Shown here in pieces: positions 54,097-62,873 of a stretch of 64,000 nucleotides of DNA. Every line of letters begins with the position of its first letter. The first letter of the stretch is position 1. Source of the stretch: Marinobacter gudaonensis (GTDB lineage Bacteria; Pseudomonadota; Gammaproteobacteria; Pseudomonadales; Oleiphilaceae); assembly GCF_900115175.1 (NCBI RefSeq), contig NZ_FOYV01000001.1:2108001-2172000 (forward strand), given 5' to 3'. The translations under genes and the position numbers were made by a program. The notes beneath the pieces are model-generated. The model saw only the letters and a list, made by a program, of their open reading frames with translations. It was not told the origin of the DNA and did no database searches.

Positions 54097-54984
54097 ATGA
54101 TTGGTCAGATCCTGTCCACCATGTTGCCGGTCTTCCTGATTGCCGGGTGCGGTGCCCTGTACGGACGCTACCGCACACCCGATATCAAGGGTCTGAATGT
54201 TCTGAATATGGAACTGTTCGTGCCCATGCTCGTATTCGCTGTACTGGCCGACCAGAAGGCCCCCCTGCAGGATTACGCCCAGCTGGCACTGGCAGCCACC
54301 GTGGTGGTTCTGGGATCAGGCATCGTGCTCTACCCGCTGGCGAAGGTACTGAAGCTGAATCTGAAAACCTTCCTGCCGCCGATGATGTTCAACAACTCCG
54401 GCAATATGGGCATCCCCATTCTGGTGCTGGCGTTCGGCGATGCCGCGCTGCCGGCGGCGGTGGTGCTGTTCATTGTCGAGATGCTGCTGCACTTCTCCGT
54501 GGGTCTATACATGCTCGACCCGCACACTTCCATCATCAAGCGTCTGCGATTGCCCATTGTCTTTGCCAGCATTGCCGGCCTCGCCGTCAACCTCGGGGGA
54601 GTGGAATTGCCTGAATGGCTGCTGGAAACCCTGAACATGCTCGGTGGTGTCTGTATTCCGCTGATGCTCTTTGCCCTGGGCGTACGCATGCTGGATGTGG
54701 ACTTCAGTGACTGGAAGCTCGGTTTGCTCGGCGCCATTGCCTGCCCGGCCAGTGGCCTGATCCTGGCCTGGCCGATGATTGCCCTGCTGGACCTGCCCGG
54801 CCTGCAGATCGCCGCGCTCTGGGTGTTTGCAGCCCTGCCGCCCGCGGTACTCAACTACATGGTGGCGGAACAGTACCAGCAGGAACCGCACACGGTGGCC
54901 TCCCTCGTGCTGCTGAGTAACCTGGCGAGCCTGGTGGTGATGCCGGTGGTGCTCGGCCTGGTGTTTGCCGCCGGCTACGTCTGA
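54097..54984 (+). CDS. AEC-family (auxin efflux carrier-like) transporter
   Basis: The 295-residue membrane protein has ten predicted helices; MIGQILSTMLPVFLIAGCG, MMFNNSGNMGIPI and a Pro-rich late helix (ALPPAVLNYMVAEQY) match AEC permeases. The substrate is probably a small carboxylate or metabolite, unknown here. ATG 54097 gives a 9-bp spacing to GGAG, better than ATG 54091 (3 bp). It is convergent with the MCP gene, 29 bp away. Confidence 0.85.
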   Translation: MIGQILSTMLPVFLIAGCGALYGRYRTPDIKGLNVLNMELFVPMLVFAVLADQKAPLQDYAQLALAATVVVLGSGIVLYPLAKVLKLNLKTFLPPMMFNNSGNMGIPILVLAFGDAALPAAVVLFIVEMLLHFSVGLYMLDPHTSIIKRLRLPIVFASIAGLAVNLGGVELPEWLLETLNMLGGVCIPLMLFALGVRMLDVDFSDWKLGLLGAIACPASGLILAWPMIALLDLPGLQIAALWVFAALPPAVLNYMVAEQYQQEPHTVASLVLLSNLASLVVMPVVLGLVFAAGYV

Positions 54985-55013
54985 GCCGGCGGCACTGTAA
55001 CGCCTATTAAAGT

Positions 55014-56657
55014 TCAGCCTTTGAGGCGAAACACGCTCACCCGGGAGCGCAGCTGGCCCGCCAGCACCGCCAGGTCTCGGCTGGCTCCGGCTACCTGATC
55101 GGAGCCGGCGGAGGTTTCGACGGTGGCATCGTGGATGCGGCTGATGTTCCGGTTTACCTCCTCGGCCACCGAGCTCTGTTCCTCTGAAGCGCTGGCGATC
55201 TGCGCGTTCATGTCGTTGATGGCACCCACCTCGCTGCGAATGCGGGCCAACGCCTCCTCGGCCTCGCGGGTTTTGTCGACGGTGGTACGAGCGAGCTCCC
55301 GGCTGCTTTCCATCTCGCTGGATGCCTGGCCGGCTCCGGTCTGCAGGGCGCCGATCATCTCCTGGATCTCGCGGGTGGAATCCTGGGTTCGGGACGCCAG
55401 GGACCGTACTTCGTCGGCCACCACCGCAAAGCCACGGCCGTGGGTACCGGCCCGGGCGGCCTCGATGGCGGCGTTGAGCGCCAGCAGATTGGTCTGCTCG
55501 GCAATGGCGTTGATCACTTCAATGATCTTTTCAATGTTGGCACTGTCTTCCGACACCCGCTGAACCGTTTGCGACGCCTGCTCCAGGGTCTGGGCCAGCC
55601 GGCCGATGGAGCTGGCGGTTTCCTCAACCACCCGGTTACCGCTCTCCACCTCGGCGTCGGCCTTCTGGGTGGCTGTCGCTGCGCTGGCTGCAAAGCCGGC
55701 CACTTCGTTCACCGTTGCCGCCATCTGGTTCACGGCGGTGGCCATCTGTTCGGCCTCACTGGCCTGCAAGCGAATCTGCCGGCTGTTGTTCTCGGAGGTG
55801 CCCTCCAGCTCATTGGAAGCATTGGACAGTTCCTCTGCCGCCGCGCGCACCTCATGAATAATGCCCGCAAGTCGCTCAACCGTGTCCTGCAGGGCGCCCA
55901 TCACGCTGTCCGGGTACCGGGTCTTCAGGTCCTGGTCGAGGACACCGTCGGCCAGCTGGCGAATGGCGCCGGCCACGTCTTCCGGTTCGCCACCCAGGAT
56001 TTTCTTGAGCCGGCGGATAATCACGATAGCCACCAGGGCACCCAGAATCACGGCAAGGCCCGTTACCGTGAGGTTCAGGGTGTTGAACGTGCCGGCCGTT
56101 TCCCGGACTTCGTCGACTCCGCTGGTGACCACCTCTTCCTGGTAATCGATAAACGCGTTGACCCGTTTGAGCCACTCGGAATAGGCACCGGAGACGTCAC
56201 TGAGCAGGAACGCCCGGGCCTGATCGATCTTCCCCGCCAGCCGCATCTCCAGGAGTTCCTCGGTCAGGGCCAGTGCACGTCGCTCAATCTCCTTGATGGC
56301 GCTAAGCAGCTGCCGCTCCCGGTCGGTGGCCCCCTCGCTGGCAAACATGGCATCCATGGGGCCTGCCGATTCGCGATAGAAGGTTTTCAGGCGCTCGATA
56401 TCCGCCAGGTGCGTCTGCAGCTCGCGGTCGTTCTCAACCAGCACCGCATCACGAATGGCAATGGCCCGATCATGCACACTGCCACGGAAGTTGATGGCAT
56501 AGCGCTGTTTGACGGCGGCACCGTCGCCCACTTCGGTCAGGGTGCGGTCAATAAAGCCCACACGCTGGTTACCAATCAGACTGACCGCGATCATCAGCGA
56601 AAGAATGAGGCCGAAGCCAAGGGCAAGGCGTTTTGCGACGGTGAGCGGGCCAATCAT
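55014..56657 (-). CDS. Methyl-accepting chemotaxis protein
   Basis: The 547-residue receptor has a first helix (about 9-29), a four-helix-bundle periplasmic sensor (to about 195), a second helix (about 197-218), HAMP, and a signalling domain with the canonical tip [17 protein letters not shown] and [15 protein letters not shown]. Unlike PilJ it is of the flagellar chemotaxis type. It ends without a CheR-docking pentapeptide. It is divergent from fadE. Confidence 0.93.
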   Translation of the reverse strand: MIGPLTVAKRLALGFGLILSLMIAVSLIGNQRVGFIDRTLTEVGDGAAVKQRYAINFRGSVHDRAIAIRDAVLVENDRELQTHLADIERLKTFYRESAGPMDAMFASEGATDRERQLLSAIKEIERRALALTEELLEMRLAGKIDQARAFLLSDVSGAYSEWLKRVNAFIDYQEEVVTSGVDEVRETAGTFNTLNLTVTGLAVILGALVAIVIIRRLKKILGGEPEDVAGAIRQLADGVLDQDLKTRYPDSVMGALQDTVERLAGIIHEVRAAAEELSNASNELEGTSENNSRQIRLQASEAEQMATAVNQMAATVNEVAGFAASAATATQKADAEVESGNRVVEETASSIGRLAQTLEQASQTVQRVSEDSANIEKIIEVINAIAEQTNLLALNAAIEAARAGTHGRGFAVVADEVRSLASRTQDSTREIQEMIGALQTGAGQASSEMESSRELARTTVDKTREAEEALARIRSEVGAINDMNAQIASASEEQSSVAEEVNRNISRIHDATVETSAGSDQVAGASRDLAVLAGQLRSRVSVFRLKG

Positions 56658-56879
56658 GAATACACTCCGGGGTCCGTTTTATTGGATGAAGCTATGTATT
56701 CAGAAAAAGTCGCAGACTGGATCAATCAATCGCCCGGAAATACTGCCCGTGTGACAACACTTTTCATTCCTGCAATCAATCTTTACATCTCGCCGCCCGG
56801 GGCCTTGCAACCGCCGAAACTTTGGCCGATGGTAAAGAACAGCTTCTGGTTATTGCATTCACGATATGGAGGTCTGCCC

Positions 56880-59387
56880 ATGAGTGTTCTTCTCTTGCTG
56901 ACCAGTGCCCTGGCGCTGATCTATTTCGGTATTGGCGGTACCACCGCCGCAGCGGTGATGGCCATCGCCACCGTGGTTGGCCTGTTCCAGGACGACTGGC
57001 ACGTACTCAGCATCCTGTTCGGTGGCGGTCTGCTGGCCCTGGCCCTGATCCTGGTCATTCCGGGCGACCTGCGCCTCGACAAGCTGAGTCGACCGCTGCT
57101 GGGCTGGGTGCGCAGCCGCCTGCCCAAACTCTCGGACACCGAAGCCGAAGCGCTCAAATCCGGCTCCGTGGACTGGGACGGCGAACTCTTCTCCGGCCAG
57201 CCAAAGTGGAACAAGCTGCTGGATGCCAAGCCGGCACACCTCACCAGCGAAGAACAGGCCTTCCTGGACGGCCCGGTCGAAAAGCTCTGCGCCATGCTCG
57301 ACGACTGGAAGATCACCCACGAACACTACGACCTGCCCGACAAGGTCTGGAAGTTCATCCGCGAGAACGGCTTTTTTGGCCTGGTGATTCCGAAGGAGGA
57401 CGGCGGCCTGGGTTTCTCCAACACCGCCCATTCGGAAATCGTGATGAAGATCTCCACCCGCAGCGTCTCCGCTGCGGTTACCGTGATGGTGCCCAACTCC
57501 CTGGGCCCGGGCGAACTGCTGATGCACTACGGCACCGATGAGCAGAAGCAACACTACCTGCCCCGCCTGGCCGGTGGCGAAGAGATTCCCTGCTTCGCCC
57601 TGACCTCGCCGGTGGCCGGCTCCGACGCCGGGGCTATTCCGGACAAGGGCATCGTCTGCAAGGGCAAGTGGAACGGCAAGGAAGTGCTGGGCCTGAAAGT
57701 CACCTGGAACAAGCGCTACATCACCCTGGCGCCAGTGGCGACGCTGATTGGCCTGGCCATCAAGGTGTACGACCCGGACAAGCTGCTGGGCGAGAGCGAC
57801 GACATCGGCGTGACTTGCGTGCTGGTGCCCCGGGACACCGAGGGCGTGAACGCGGGGCCCCGTCACCTGCCCATGAATACCGTGTTCATGAACGGGCCTA
57901 CGTGGGGCAACGAGGTGTTCATTCCCATGGAGCAGGTCATCGGCGGCCAGGACATGCTCGGCAAAGGCTGGACCATGCTGCTGGAGTGCCTGTCCATCGG
58001 TCGCTCCATCTCCCTGCCGGCCCTGGGCACCGGCGCCGGCAAGGTGGCCAGCCTGGCGACCGGCTCCTATGCCTACACCCGGGAGCAATTCGGCCGCTCC
58101 ATCAGCCAGTTTGAGGGCGTTCAGGAAGCCCTGGAGCCCATTGCCGGCTACACCTACATGATGGACGCCGCCCGGCTGCTCACCTCGGGCATGCTGGATC
58201 GGGGCGTTCGGCCTTCAGTGCCTTCGGCGCTGCTCAAGTACCGCAACACCGACCTGATGCGTGAGGTGATCAACCACGCCATGGACGTGGTGGCCGGCCG
58301 GGGTGTGATTACCGGGCCCCGCAACTTCCTGGCCCGGGCCTACCAGGCCGTGCCCATCGGCATCACCGTGGAAGGTGCCAACATCCTGACCCGCAGCCTG
58401 ATGGTGTTCGGCCAGGGCGCGATTCGCTGCCACCCGTTCATCGTGGAAGAGATCGAGGCCGCCGGCATGGCAGACGAAGACCGCGCGGCGAAGAAATTCG
58501 ACGGCATCTTCTACCGCCACCTGGCCCACACCACCCGCAACGCGCTGCGGTCCGTTGTCCTTGGGCTCAGCCACGGCTGGCTGGAGTCAGTACCCCGCCA
58601 GGGCAACATCAAGCCCTGCTACCGGCAGCTGGCGCGGTTCTCAGCGGCCTTTGCCCTGATGACCGACGTAACCCTGCTCACCGTGGGCGGCGGTCTCAAG
58701 GCCCGCCAGCGGCTTTCCGGGCGGATGGCCGACTGCCTTGTACAGCTGTACTACGCCACCGCCGTGATTAAACAGTGGCATGAGGAAGGCTATCCGGACG
58801 ACCAGCGGCCCCTGGTGGAGTGGTGTCTGAAAACCTGCCTGCGGGACCTGCAGGGCTCCATGCGCGAGGCCATCATTAACTTCCCGGTGCCGGCCCTGCG
58901 CTGGCCCCTGCGCCTGCTGGTGTTCCCGCTGGGCGCCACCGGCCTGAACGGCCCGGATGACAAGCTGGGCGCCAGAGTGGCCGAGACCATCGTCAAGGAC
59001 ACCCCGGTACGCCAACGCATCAGCCGCGGCGCCTACACCACCATGGATCCCGAGGATCCCCTGGGACGCGTGCTCAACGCCTACAAACTGGCCAACGAAA
59101 CCGCGGAGATGCGCAGCCGGCTGCACGAGGCCATCCGCAACCGGGACGAGGACCAGATCGACGGCATTGCGCTGCTGATGGGCCATCAACGCAAGGAACT
59201 GGTGGACTGGGCCTGCGATCAGGGCATCGTGAAAAAAGAGGAATGCGACAAGCTGCTGGAAGCACTGGAAGCCCTCTACGACGTGATCCGGGTGGATGCC
59301 TTCGACGCCGATGGCCTGAAAGCCCTGAGCCGCTGCGCCAAAGGCAAGCGCAAAGTGGTGGAACGCCCACCACGGGAAGAAGAGTAG
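56880..59387 (+). CDS. fadE: Acyl-CoA dehydrogenase FadE
   Basis: The 835-residue flavoprotein matches long FadE-type dehydrogenases (E. coli 814): N-terminal membrane helices, then the FAD fold with SEIVMKISTRSVSAAVTVMV, CFALTSPVAGSDAG and GNEVFIPMEQVIGG, and a long C-terminal extension. It carries out the first step of beta-oxidation. ATG 56880 has GGAGG 8 bp upstream. The frame stays open 480 codons further upstream by chance, over the antisense of the MCP gene. Confidence 0.93.
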   Translation: MSVLLLLTSALALIYFGIGGTTAAAVMAIATVVGLFQDDWHVLSILFGGGLLALALILVIPGDLRLDKLSRPLLGWVRSRLPKLSDTEAEALKSGSVDWDGELFSGQPKWNKLLDAKPAHLTSEEQAFLDGPVEKLCAMLDDWKITHEHYDLPDKVWKFIRENGFFGLVIPKEDGGLGFSNTAHSEIVMKISTRSVSAAVTVMVPNSLGPGELLMHYGTDEQKQHYLPRLAGGEEIPCFALTSPVAGSDAGAIPDKGIVCKGKWNGKEVLGLKVTWNKRYITLAPVATLIGLAIKVYDPDKLLGESDDIGVTCVLVPRDTEGVNAGPRHLPMNTVFMNGPTWGNEVFIPMEQVIGGQDMLGKGWTMLLECLSIGRSISLPALGTGAGKVASLATGSYAYTREQFGRSISQFEGVQEALEPIAGYTYMMDAARLLTSGMLDRGVRPSVPSALLKYRNTDLMREVINHAMDVVAGRGVITGPRNFLARAYQAVPIGITVEGANILTRSLMVFGQGAIRCHPFIVEEIEAAGMADEDRAAKKFDGIFYRHLAHTTRNALRSVVLGLSHGWLESVPRQGNIKPCYRQLARFSAAFALMTDVTLLTVGGGLKARQRLSGRMADCLVQLYYATAVIKQWHEEGYPDDQRPLVEWCLKTCLRDLQGSMREAIINFPVPALRWPLRLLVFPLGATGLNGPDDKLGARVAETIVKDTPVRQRISRGAYTTMDPEDPLGRVLNAYKLANETAEMRSRLHEAIRNRDEDQIDGIALLMGHQRKELVDWACDQGIVKKEECDKLLEALEALYDVIRVDAFDADGLKALSRCAKGKRKVVERPPREEE

Positions 59388-59403
59388 CGGGTAGGGCCAT
59401 ACC

Positions 59404-59892
59404 ATGAGCAGCGTTCAGGAATTGCGCGTTAACGAGCAGGCGGTGGAACTTGCACCGCCTTCAGACGCCACGCTGCGTTTTATCGGCACCATCCGCACAC
59501 CCTGGCACGACCGCAAGGACTGCCCGCGCCAGGGCCACCACGATGGCCCTGAGTGCCAGCTGGTGCTGGATCCCGTCTGGCATGACGCCCTGGAGGGTCT
59601 GGAAGACTACGACACCCTCGAGGTGCTCTACTGGCTGGATCAGAGCCGGCGGGATCTGGTCCGGCAAAGCCCGAAGAGCGATGGCCGCACCTTCGGCACC
59701 TTCGCCCTGCGCTCGCCGGTTCGGCCCAATCCGATCGGCACCGCAATGGTAAAACTGGTGGGTATCAACAACGGCACGGTGGTGGTGCGTGGGCTGGATT
59801 GCCTGGATGGCACTCCGTTACTGGACATCAAACCGGATCGCTGCGCCTTCAGCCCGAAGGCGCCGCCAAAATCCGGTACGCAGACGGAATAG
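59404..59892 (+). CDS. TrmO/TsaA-type tRNA methyltransferase
   Basis: The 162-residue protein has IGTIRTPWHDRKDCPRQG at the start and the core RTFGTFALRSPVRPNPIG, which are hallmarks of TrmO (TsaA). TrmO N6-methylates t6A37 of certain tRNAs using SAM. It is shorter than E. coli TrmO (about 235), lacking the C-terminal part, so its activity could differ. It starts 16 bp after fadE. Confidence 0.82.
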   Translation: MSSVQELRVNEQAVELAPPSDATLRFIGTIRTPWHDRKDCPRQGHHDGPECQLVLDPVWHDALEGLEDYDTLEVLYWLDQSRRDLVRQSPKSDGRTFGTFALRSPVRPNPIGTAMVKLVGINNGTVVVRGLDCLDGTPLLDIKPDRCAFSPKAPPKSGTQTE

Positions 59893-59898
59893 CTGCGA

Positions 59899-60204
59899 TT
59901 ATTGATCGAGAATATTGATGATCTCCCGGGTGTCCTTGATCACCGTATAGATCCGGTCCTCTACCCGGACTTCCTGGCGCCCGTCGCCAATGTCACGAAC
60001 CTCGCCATAGTCGTACAGGTCCCGATAAAGGCGGTCGCCCGGCCGAAGATCCAGTTTCTTCTGCCAGCCTGGGGGCAGCGGCTTGCCCTGCTCCACTTTC
60101 TTCTGCAAACCGGGCGGCAATTCCGCGCTGTGATTGCCTGCGCTTGCGGGCAAAGCCGCGCCCATCAAACATGTGATTGCAACAGCAAATACTGCTTTGT
60201 GCAT
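59899..60204 (-). CDS. RcnB-like small periplasmic protein
   Basis: The 101-residue protein has a signal peptide (AVFAVAITCLMGAALPASAG) followed by PPGLQKKVEQGKPLPPGWQKK and a short domain ending YTVIKDTREIINIL. The LPPG-x-QKK repeat is common in proteins annotated RcnB-like; RcnB itself modulates nickel and cobalt export, which is not shown for this one. ATG 60204 is used, since the frame upstream has no export signal. It is convergent with trmO, 6 bp away. Confidence 0.65.
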   Translation of the reverse strand: MHKAVFAVAITCLMGAALPASAGNHSAELPPGLQKKVEQGKPLPPGWQKKLDLRPGDRLYRDLYDYGEVRDIGDGRQEVRVEDRIYTVIKDTREIINILDQ

Positions 60205-60344
60205 GGTTGCCTTGCTCCTGTTGAAAATGGCTTCAGGGCGGGGTGGTGGATGGACCAGTCTCCTACTCTCCCGTCCCTGTTGTCTACACGCGTACATGCG
60301 GTGCTTCGTTCCCTGCGTCGCCGATCCCCTGCTGAACAGACCCT

Positions 60345-61304
60345 TCACTCGGGCAGCGTTTCCGGACGGAGCCCCCCGGCAATCGCCTCCGAAACCAACC
60401 ACCGGCGCAGCAGTTGAATGCCCCGCTCCCGCCGGCGGCTGGTTTTCCAGGCAAAGAAAAAACTGTCGCCCGTCATTACCGAATGACAGGGCAGGCGCAC
60501 GAAGTCGCTGGAATCCTGGCGGGTGCTGAGCATATAGTCGTTGGTGAGCGCGATGCCCTGGTGAAACCGGGCTGCCTCCAGTGACAGCAGCATATGACTG
60601 GAGTGCAACAACCGGCTCGACGCCGGCAGCGCCAGACCCGCCTCACGGTACCAGGCCTCCCAGTCGCCACCCTGCCGATCATAGATACTGTGAGTCGACA
60701 GCAACGGAAACTCCGCCACCTGGGCCGGCGTTAGTGACACCGACGCCGGATCTCCGGTGACTTCCTCCAGCCCCAGCTCCCGACGAATCTTCTGCCAGTA
60801 ATCCTGGCTGCAAACGGGGAACAGGCGCTCCTCGTAGAGCAATTCATAACTGAACGCGGTTGAGTTCGGCTTGACCGTGATGAAACAGTCCGCCACCCGG
60901 TCCGACAGCACCGGGTTGGCACTGCTCATCTCCAGCGACAGATCCAGCTGCGGGTGCTGACGTTTCAAGTCCGGCAGGCGCGGCACCAACCAGCGCACGG
61001 CAAAGGAACTGAACACCGACAGCCGCAACAGCGACTCCTCATGCCCCAGCAACGCCTCGCTCGCCCGTTCAATCTGCAACAGCGCCGAGCTGATCCCGTC
61101 CAGATACTGACGCCCTTCATCGGTCAAGGTCACCGACCGCCCCGAGCGCCAGAACAGCCGTTCCCCGAGGTAGGTTTCCAGCTGCTTGATCTGGTGACTC
61201 ACCGCACTCTGGGTAATGGCCAGCTCCTCGGCGGCCTGGGAAAAACTCTTCAGGCGGGCGACGGCTTCAAACACGGGCAGGGATTTCAGGGGTGGCAGAC
61301 GCAT
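60345..61304 (-). CDS. LysR-family regulator (GcvA-like)
   Basis: The 319-residue regulator has an N-terminal winged helix (LPVFEAVARLKSFSQAAEEL, ITQSAVSHQIKQLETYLG) and a ligand-binding domain. The LPPLKSLPVFEAVAR opening and LFWRSGRSVTLTDEGRQYL are typical of the GcvA/AmpR branch. It is divergent from an EamA transporter gene across a 251-bp gap that contains palindromic copy 6, and may regulate that transporter. Confidence 0.88.
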   Translation of the reverse strand: MRLPPLKSLPVFEAVARLKSFSQAAEELAITQSAVSHQIKQLETYLGERLFWRSGRSVTLTDEGRQYLDGISSALLQIERASEALLGHEESLLRLSVFSSFAVRWLVPRLPDLKRQHPQLDLSLEMSSANPVLSDRVADCFITVKPNSTAFSYELLYEERLFPVCSQDYWQKIRRELGLEEVTGDPASVSLTPAQVAEFPLLSTHSIYDRQGGDWEAWYREAGLALPASSRLLHSSHMLLSLEAARFHQGIALTNDYMLSTRQDSSDFVRLPCHSVMTGDSFFFAWKTSRRRERGIQLLRRWLVSEAIAGGLRPETLPE

Positions 61305-61404
61305 CTATCGAATTTTCTAATAGTAGAAGAATATTGATCATTTTATCGGATAGTTAAGCACACCTAGAATCTCTCTGCATTGGAAACACATTACCGATGT
61401 TTGG

Positions 61405-61516
61405 GAGCTGGTGAGTCCGGGTACTTCCGAAAATGCTCGTAGCCAGGGATGGCGGAGAGCAAGCGTACATGGATGTACTCGCAGCGGTTTTCGGAAGTAC
61501 CCGGACTCACCAGCTC
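61405..61516 (-). repeat. Palindromic element copy 6 (CATCCMTG double-hairpin family)
   Basis: Outer arms 61405-61433 and 61488-61516 are perfect 29-bp reverse complements. Read on the minus strand, the 54-bp interior has GTACATCCATGTAC and GCCATCCCTGGC with outer CTC/GAG pairing, joined by CGCTTG. The junction CGAAAA/TTTTCG matches copy 1. It lies in a divergent promoter region between a LysR gene and an EamA gene, so it is not simply a terminator. Confidence 0.93.
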
Positions 61517-61555
61517 TTCCTCCAAACGTCAGAGTTCGAAGTGGAAGGGAAGACA

Positions 61556-62437
61556 ATGTCAGGCAGAACCATCAACAGCGCCATCCTGCTACTGGTCATC
61601 GGCAACGCCCTGGCCATCGGCTCCGATGTGTTCATCAAACTGCTGGAACCGGGTGCCCCGATCTTCCAGTTTGCCTTCCTGCGCTGCCTGTTCACGCTGG
61701 CGTTCCTCATGCCCCTGCTCGGCCAACTCAACCGCCAGCACCTGTTCAGCGGGCTGGGCATCCACACCCTGCGGGCGCACATCCATCTGGCGGGCATCCT
61801 GTGCATGGTGGTGGCCCTCAGCCACCTGCCGCTGGCCACAGCCAACGCCCTGTTCTACGGCGCGCCCATACTTGTCATGGTGCTCTCCGCCCTGGTGTTC
61901 CGTGAGCGGCTGACACCGCTGAGCGTGGTGGCCGTGTTCAGCGGATTCGCCGGCATCATCGTCATCCTGCGCCCGGTTGAGTTCAACTGGGCCGCCATTG
62001 CCGCCCTGGGCTCGGCACTGGCACTGGCCCTGAACGCCGTTATGGTGCGCACCTTACCCCGGCAGCAGAGCACCGTGCACAAGCTGTTCCTGAACTACCT
62101 GCTGATCCTGCCGGCCGCCGCTGCCCTCGCCTACTGGGAAGGTGCCGACTGGAACGCCGGCATGCTGGTGAGCGCGGCCGGCTCTGCCCTGCTGATTCTC
62201 GGATACAACATTACCGTGCTGCTGGCCTACCGCCAGGTGGACGCCAACCAGGTAACCAGCGCCGAATACACAGGGCTGATCTGGGCCGTGGGGATTGGCT
62301 GGATCTGGTTCGGCGAGGTGCCCGACCTCTGGTTCGCCGTGGGCAGTGCCATGATTGTGGTGCCACTGGTTATGCTGGGCCTGCGCTCGCGGCAGCGGAG
62401 TCACCGGGTGTTGCAGGTCCAAGCGGTGAATGGTTGA
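61556..62437 (+). CDS. EamA/DMT-family transporter
   Basis: The 293-residue protein has ten helices in two EamA repeats; MSGRTINSAILLLVIGNALA begins the first helix and TSAEYTGLIWAVGIGWIWFGE lies in the second repeat. It probably exports a metabolite. ATG 61556 has GGAAGGGA about 6 bp upstream. The open frame further upstream crosses palindromic copy 6 and is rejected. It may be controlled by the divergent LysR regulator. Confidence 0.87.
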   Translation: MSGRTINSAILLLVIGNALAIGSDVFIKLLEPGAPIFQFAFLRCLFTLAFLMPLLGQLNRQHLFSGLGIHTLRAHIHLAGILCMVVALSHLPLATANALFYGAPILVMVLSALVFRERLTPLSVVAVFSGFAGIIVILRPVEFNWAAIAALGSALALALNAVMVRTLPRQQSTVHKLFLNYLLILPAAAALAYWEGADWNAGMLVSAAGSALLILGYNITVLLAYRQVDANQVTSAEYTGLIWAVGIGWIWFGEVPDLWFAVGSAMIVVPLVMLGLRSRQRSHRVLQVQAVNG

Positions 62438-62873
62438 TGCTCGCGGCCATTAGAGATGCGAAGGAATGACCCGACCCCGTCCGCAAGGTCTGTTGTGGGG
62501 TTAGGGTCATTGAATCGACGTAACAGGTGATTCGATAGTGAGTGGGACGCTAGAGGCCGATTGGCGGAGGTTCAGAAGGGTCGCAAAGCGGACATTAAGA
62601 CTCGAGTCCCACCTAACCATTCTCCGCTTCAATTTGTTCGAACCCCTCGGTTTTCAGGCTAATACGCAATCGCGCATCAACCTCTTCAAGGCTGTGATTC
62701 AGGCCTTGGAGACGGTCTTCACGGAAGGCTATTCGACATCAATAACACAACAAATCGGAATGAAAGATGGAAACCCGAACTAAACTGAATGAGTAACGTG
62801 ACCGCAAACTAACCAGTGAAGCCATCGAGCCGTGAAGTGATGAAAAAGGTTGCGTCGTTCTTGGGAGTTCATG
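62438..62873. other. 436-bp gap with lower GC and no clear gene
   Basis: The gap starts with a long hairpin: AATGACCC (62465-62472) plus ACCCC pairs with GGGGT plus GGGTCATT (62504-62511), a 13-bp stem with a small bulge and no T run, perhaps ending EamA transcription. The rest is less GC-rich than the genes around it. One 81-codon frame (62538-62783, GTG start) is the only candidate gene. No repeat, tRNA or transposase remnant was recognised. Confidence 0.5.
62538..62783 (+). CDS. Doubtful 81-residue hypothetical protein
   Basis: A GTG-initiated frame encodes a soluble peptide with LRFNLFEPLGF and INLFKAVIQALETVF, which look like amphipathic helices. I recognise no family. There is no convincing ribosome binding site, and codon use is less GC-biased than in neighbours. 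It may be a remnant of a transferred gene or chance. Confidence 0.22.
   Translation: MSGTLEADWRRFRRVAKRTLRLESHLTILRFNLFEPLGFQANTQSRINLFKAVIQALETVFTEGYSTSITQQIGMKDGNPN

Noticed and set aside
55440..56879. An open frame of 480 codons upstream of and in phase with fadE
   Set aside because: It is the exact antisense of a clear chemoreceptor gene, has no domain of its own, and fadE has a strong ribosome binding site at 56880. Long antisense frames are common in GC-rich DNA.
28072..61516. Palindromic elements as integron attC sites
   Set aside because: They lack the paired core-site boxes (GTTRRRY and its partner), no integrase is present, and the genes between them do not form a one-way cassette array.
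61433..61555. Extended N-terminus of the second EamA transporter
   Set aside because: The frame runs through palindromic copy 6, and ATG 61556 has a good ribosome binding site directly before the first helix.
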